Shown in pieces: positions 60,743 to 64,000 of a stretch of 64,000 bases of DNA. Both the position numbers and the translations under genes were made by a program. Numbering within the stretch: position 1 is the stretch's first letter; each line of letters starts with the position of its first letter. Below the pieces are notes generated by a model. That model was not told the origin of the DNA. It worked only from the letters and a program-made list of their open reading frames with translations, and did no database searches. Source of the DNA: Paenibacillus sp. FSL K6-1330 (GTDB lineage Bacteria; Bacillota; Bacilli; Paenibacillales; Paenibacillaceae); assembly GCF_037976825.1 (NCBI RefSeq), contig NZ_CP150269.1:5221501-5285500 (forward strand), given 5' to 3'.

Positions 60743-61400
60743 TGTCTCCCATCCTTCCCTGTTTCAAATGATTTCGTCTAACGTTTGGATACTCGCGAAC
60801 CCGAGAACCTTAAAGTCCAAACAAATAATAATTCCATTATTGTTTAAATGCCCCCATTTCGCTAGTAAATAATTATTTTCTTCGTTGGCCAGCTTTAGCG
60901 TCCTTATTTCAAATGATTTGCACCCCGATGCAATAAATGGGTCAGAATTTAATAAACAAATGTCATCTATTTCCCCTCCTCACACATTCTTATCTATCCC
61001 CATTCGCTTCCCCATTTCAACAGATTCTCCTCTTCCGTCCAAACATCTAACACGAGATCGCGTGGAGCATCAAACACGGCTGTTCACAATCTAGCGTCCA
61101 CTCTTTTTGTTTGTTGCAGTTCATGCACGTCTCCGACTTTAACTTGTTGAAACTATGCGAAGATTTTTTCGCAGCTTGCAGCTTGCGGCTTGCGGCTCGC
61201 TGCTTAACCCCAATGATTTGCAATCTCTCCCCACTTATAAGGGCCAATCTTTAATATGGTCGATTCAGTTTTATATTCGCCAGTGCTTGATCTTAATAAT
61301 GGCAACCCTTTCCTGATTTTATATGATTCCGGAAAAAACAACCATCCTTTATGCTGAATATGTCAAAAGCACATCAAATATGGAGGAGGAACTACGGTTT
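60743..61400. other. Intergenic stretch without a gene
   Basis: About 650 bases with no convincing reading frame. TTTCAAATGATTT occurs twice (near 60762 and 60906). A run of related heptamers (GCTTGCAGCTTGCGGCTTGC then GGCTCGCTGC) lies at about 61174-61204, probably slippage-derived. The promoter of the sugar-binding protein gene should be in the last part. GGAGGAGG before 61401 serves as its binding site. Confidence 0.5.
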
Positions 61401-62996
61401 ATGCAGATGAGCAGGAACATCATCAAAAAGCTTATACCTGTTATAACATCTCTGGGACTGGTTGCCACAGCGATGGCCGGCTGCAGTAGTGAGAAGATGC
61501 CAAAGGGGCGTACGGAATCCACAGAGTCAACCCAACCTTTGAGCAACTTATCGTATTGGAAACAGATGCATCCCGACGCAGCCGCTATTATGAAAAGCTA
61601 TGGTGAGATTACCGCTATTCAAGAAATCGAAAATAAAACCGGTGTCAAAATCGATTACCAACACCCGGCCCAAGGCCAAGCTGGCGAACAATTCAACTTG
61701 ATGATGGCCTCGAAATCGCTGCCCGATGTCGTTGAATATTCGTGGAATAATTATCCGGGAGGCGCTCAAAAAGCGATTAAGGATGGAAAGATCATTCCAT
61801 TAAATGACTATTTGGACCAAGCGCCTAACTTCAAAAAGCTGCTGGACGAAAACCCAGAATGGAGAAGACAGGCGTCAACGGACGATGGCGATCTTATCGG
61901 TTTTCCGTTCATCCGCCCCGTGAGAAAACTGCAAACCCACTCCGGCCCGGTTATACGTAAAGATTGGTTGGACAAGTTGGATTTGCCTATTCCCAGAACC
62001 ATCGACGAATGGTATACCGTTTTGAAAGCGTTTAAGGAACAAGATCCCAACGGCAACGGAAAGGCGGATGAAATTCCGATCATGATGGGAGCAGGCGAAC
62101 TTGCCTTTACTGGCGCTTTTGGCATCCCGAACGGCTTCTATCACGAAGGAAATACGGTTAAATATGGCCCCGTTCAACCCGAATATAAGCAATACCTGGA
62201 GGCTATGAACCGTTGGTACAATGAAGGCTTGCTGGACAAAGACTTTGCAGCCAATGACAGCAAAATGTACGATGCCAAAATAACCGGCAATCAGGTCGGT
62301 GCGGCTGTTATGGCTGTAGGCGGAGGCATGGGCAGGTTTATGGATTTAATGGAGTCCAAGGAACCGCAATTCAAGCTTATTGCCACACCCTATCCGACGT
62401 CACAATCTGGCGGTAAACCGATATTCGGTCAAATGGACAATCAGATTGTCGGCATATTCACTGCTATAACTGAAAGCAACAAGCACATCGCTGAAACCGT
62501 AAAATTCTTCGATTATTTCTATAGTGAAGAAGGACGAATGATCATGAACTTCGGTAAAGAAGGCACATCCTATACGATGGTTGACGGTTATCCGAAATAT
62601 ATGGATTCCGTCATGAACAATCCGGAAGGATTGCCGCTTGCCCAATCCCTGAAACAGCATGTCTTGTCCGCTGATGCGGGTCCTTTCTTGCAGGATGTAC
62701 GCTATATGGAGCAATATGCGGCCAGACCGGAGCAGCAAGAGGCTTTGACGGTCTGGGCAGAACCTTCGAATGAAAAAAGAATGCCTCCGATCACCATCGC
62801 CCGGGAAAATAATAGCCGATATGCCTCGATCATGAACGATATCGATACGTATAAAAATGAAATGATCGTTAAATTCATTATGGGAGCAGAATCGCTGGAT
62901 AAGTTCGATGAGTATGTCGCTACCATGAAAAGCATGGGTATCGACGAGGCAATTCAAATGCAGCAATCCGGATTGGAACGCTATAACAACCGATAA
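61401..62996 (+). CDS. Extracellular solute-binding lipoprotein, LplA-type
   Basis: A 531-residue solute-binding protein of the large family-1 type abundant in Paenibacillus. The signal peptide IPVITSLGLVATAMAGC ends in the lipobox MAGC. Mature features include YQHPAQGQAGEQFNLMMASK, DLPDVVEYSW-like PDVVEYSWNNYPGGA, and DPNGNGKADEIPIMMGAGEL. Substrates in this class are mostly oligosaccharides. It precedes a matching permease by 70 bases. I place the start at ATG 61401; the longer frame from 61323 would include the binding site GGAGGAGG. Confidence 0.85.
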   Translation: MQMSRNIIKKLIPVITSLGLVATAMAGCSSEKMPKGRTESTESTQPLSNLSYWKQMHPDAAAIMKSYGEITAIQEIENKTGVKIDYQHPAQGQAGEQFNLMMASKSLPDVVEYSWNNYPGGAQKAIKDGKIIPLNDYLDQAPNFKKLLDENPEWRRQASTDDGDLIGFPFIRPVRKLQTHSGPVIRKDWLDKLDLPIPRTIDEWYTVLKAFKEQDPNGNGKADEIPIMMGAGELAFTGAFGIPNGFYHEGNTVKYGPVQPEYKQYLEAMNRWYNEGLLDKDFAANDSKMYDAKITGNQVGAAVMAVGGGMGRFMDLMESKEPQFKLIATPYPTSQSGGKPIFGQMDNQIVGIFTAITESNKHIAETVKFFDYFYSEEGRMIMNFGKEGTSYTMVDGYPKYMDSVMNNPEGLPLAQSLKQHVLSADAGPFLQDVRYMEQYAARPEQQEALTVWAEPSNEKRMPPITIARENNSRYASIMNDIDTYKNEMIVKFIMGAESLDKFDEYVATMKSMGIDEAIQMQQSGLERYNNR

Positions 62997-63066
62997 CATG
63001 CCTACTACACTGGAGACGGAAAGCTTGCGGCTTGCCGTTCTCCGGTATTCAAAGAAGGAGTAAACC

Positions 63067-64000
63067 ATGCCTAATGTACAGAGAAACATTGTGAAGACGG
63101 CAACGGGGAACCGGGCAGAGAAGAAATGGAGCATGATAAAAAAGGACATAATACGGAACCGCTACATTTATCTTATCCTGCTGCCCGTCGTTGCCTACTA
63201 CATCGTTTTTCATTACGGACCCATGTATGGTCTGCAAATTGCTTTTAAAGATTACGGACTTGCCGACGGAATTTGGGGAAGTCCATGGATGGGTTTCGAT
63301 CATTTTGAAAGTTTTTTTGGAAACCACTATTTTTGGAGACTGATTCGGAACACCTTGCTGATCAATATCTATGAATTGCTGTTTGCGTTCCCCGCTTCGA
63401 TCATACTTGCCTTATTGCTTAATGAGATTCGCAGGAGTTTTTTTAAACGGATCGTCCAGACGATAAGCTATCTCCCGCACTTTATCTCCATCGTCGTTGT
63501 GGTCGGGATGATGATCGATTTCTTTGCCCGCGACGGTCTGGTGAATCAACTTCTTGGCATGATCGGACTTGAACCGATTGCCTTCATGCAGGAGCCGGGG
63601 TGGTTTCGGTTCATGTACGTCTCTTCCGGCGTCTGGCAGGGAATCGGATGGGGCTCTATTATCTATCTCGCCGCCATAGCCAACATTGATCCGACTCTCT
63701 ATGATGCGGCCCGGATTGACGGAGCGGGACGATGGAAACAGACCTTGCATATTACCCTGCCCGGGATCATGCCGACCATTGTGATATTGCTCATTCTCAA
63801 CATGGGATCCATGCTTTCCGTCGGGAGCGAGAAAATTATTTTGATGTACAATCCGATGACCTATGAGACGGCCGATGTCATCTCTACCTATGTATTCAGG
63901 AAAGGTATCCTGGGAGCCGATTTCGGTTATACCGCTGCCGTTGGGTTATTCAATTCGGTCATCAGCTTCATTCTGATCGTACTCGCCAATTCCATTAGCA
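63067..64000 (+). CDS. Carbohydrate ABC transporter permease, LplB-type (cut by window end)
   Basis: The first 311 codons of a permease with no stop before the window ends. It has a basic N-terminus (KKWSMIKKDIIRNRYIYLI), about six helices, and the cytoplasmic EAA loop YDAARIDGAGRWKQTLHITL. LplB-type proteins are 300-325 residues, so only a few codons are missing. AAGGAG lies six bases before the ATG. A second permease (LplC-type) is expected beyond the window. Confidence 0.9.
   Translation, partial: MPNVQRNIVKTATGNRAEKKWSMIKKDIIRNRYIYLILLPVVAYYIVFHYGPMYGLQIAFKDYGLADGIWGSPWMGFDHFESFFGNHYFWRLIRNTLLINIYELLFAFPASIILALLLNEIRRSFFKRIVQTISYLPHFISIVVVVGMMIDFFARDGLVNQLLGMIGLEPIAFMQEPGWFRFMYVSSGVWQGIGWGSIIYLAAIANIDPTLYDAARIDGAGRWKQTLHITLPGIMPTIVILLILNMGSMLSVGSEKIILMYNPMTYETADVISTYVFRKGILGADFGYTAAVGLFNSVISFILIVLANSIS

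Noticed and set aside
61174..61204. Short tandem heptamers as a possible CRISPR array or origin iteron
   Set aside because: The units are adjacent without spacers, only about 30 bases long and not near replication genes.
62400..63149. A 249-codon minus-strand frame opposite the sugar-binding protein and permease start
   Set aside because: It is fully antisense to a well-supported lipoprotein gene, has no ribosome binding site and no family-like motifs.

Overview
The window looks like chromosome from a low-GC, spore-former-type Firmicute, most likely Paenibacillus or a close relative. I infer this from strong AGGAGG-type ribosome binding sites with frequent TTG and GTG starts, a Firmicute ethanolamine (eut) locus run by EutV/EutW instead of EutR, an opuCA-CB-CC-CD transporter, BlaI/M56 regulation, an Lpl-type sugar transporter and a PucR-controlled allantoate operon. 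I see no rRNA, tRNA, CRISPR array, prophage or intact insertion sequence.

Layout. 0-7.2 kb: a small beta/gamma-crystallin-like protein, an acetyltransferase, and a two-component system divergent from an antimicrobial-peptide-type ABC transporter with a DUF4097 lipoprotein; then a four-helix membrane protein and a secreted coiled-coil protein with a structured mRNA leader. 7.5-18.8 kb (minus strand): allantoate catabolism, transcribed pucR, allC, MFS permease, allE, allD, allF (fdrA), allG, allH, arcC. It releases ammonia from allantoate, oxidises ureidoglycolate to oxalurate, and splits oxalurate to oxamate plus carbamoyl phosphate, from which carbamate kinase makes ATP. A CcpA-like site precedes allC. 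19-20.2 kb: an esterase and a dead aminopeptidase fragment.

20.3-37 kb (minus strand): a complete ethanolamine microcompartment locus, transcribed eutG, eutS, eutP, eutV, eutW, eutA, eutB, eutC, eutL, a long-tailed BMC shell protein, eutE, eutM, eutT, eutD, a TIGR02536-like protein, eutN, a PduT-like tandem shell protein, eutH, then a terminator. Upstream of eutG lies a cobalamin riboswitch followed by an ANTAR-type hairpin and terminator, the arrangement of the EutX/Rli55 RNAs. Three further leaders (eutG, eutS, eutA) carry a P1 hairpin with an AAnGGC hexaloop ahead of an intrinsic terminator, so EutV antitermination control can be read directly from the sequence. In the eutA leader an extra long-range inverted repeat competes with P1; I regard this as the most unusual regulatory feature here.

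37-56 kb: an accessory zone of small stand-alone genes: DinB-like proteins, HAD phosphatases, six GNAT acetyltransferases (a seventh lies at 0.6 kb), a Nudix hydrolase, a FusB-type EF-G-binding protein, AlaX, an APH-type kinase, and a macrolide-type glycosyltransferase. A BlaI repressor and a sensorless M56 protease sit beside an atypical lgt; matching BlaI operators lie before both blaI and lgt. One gene near 52.4 kb is dead through start-codon loss, a nonsense codon and a 25-bp tandem duplication. 56.4-64 kb: the opuC osmoprotectant transporter, a small alpha/beta hydrolase, and the first two genes of a carbohydrate ABC transporter that runs off the window end.
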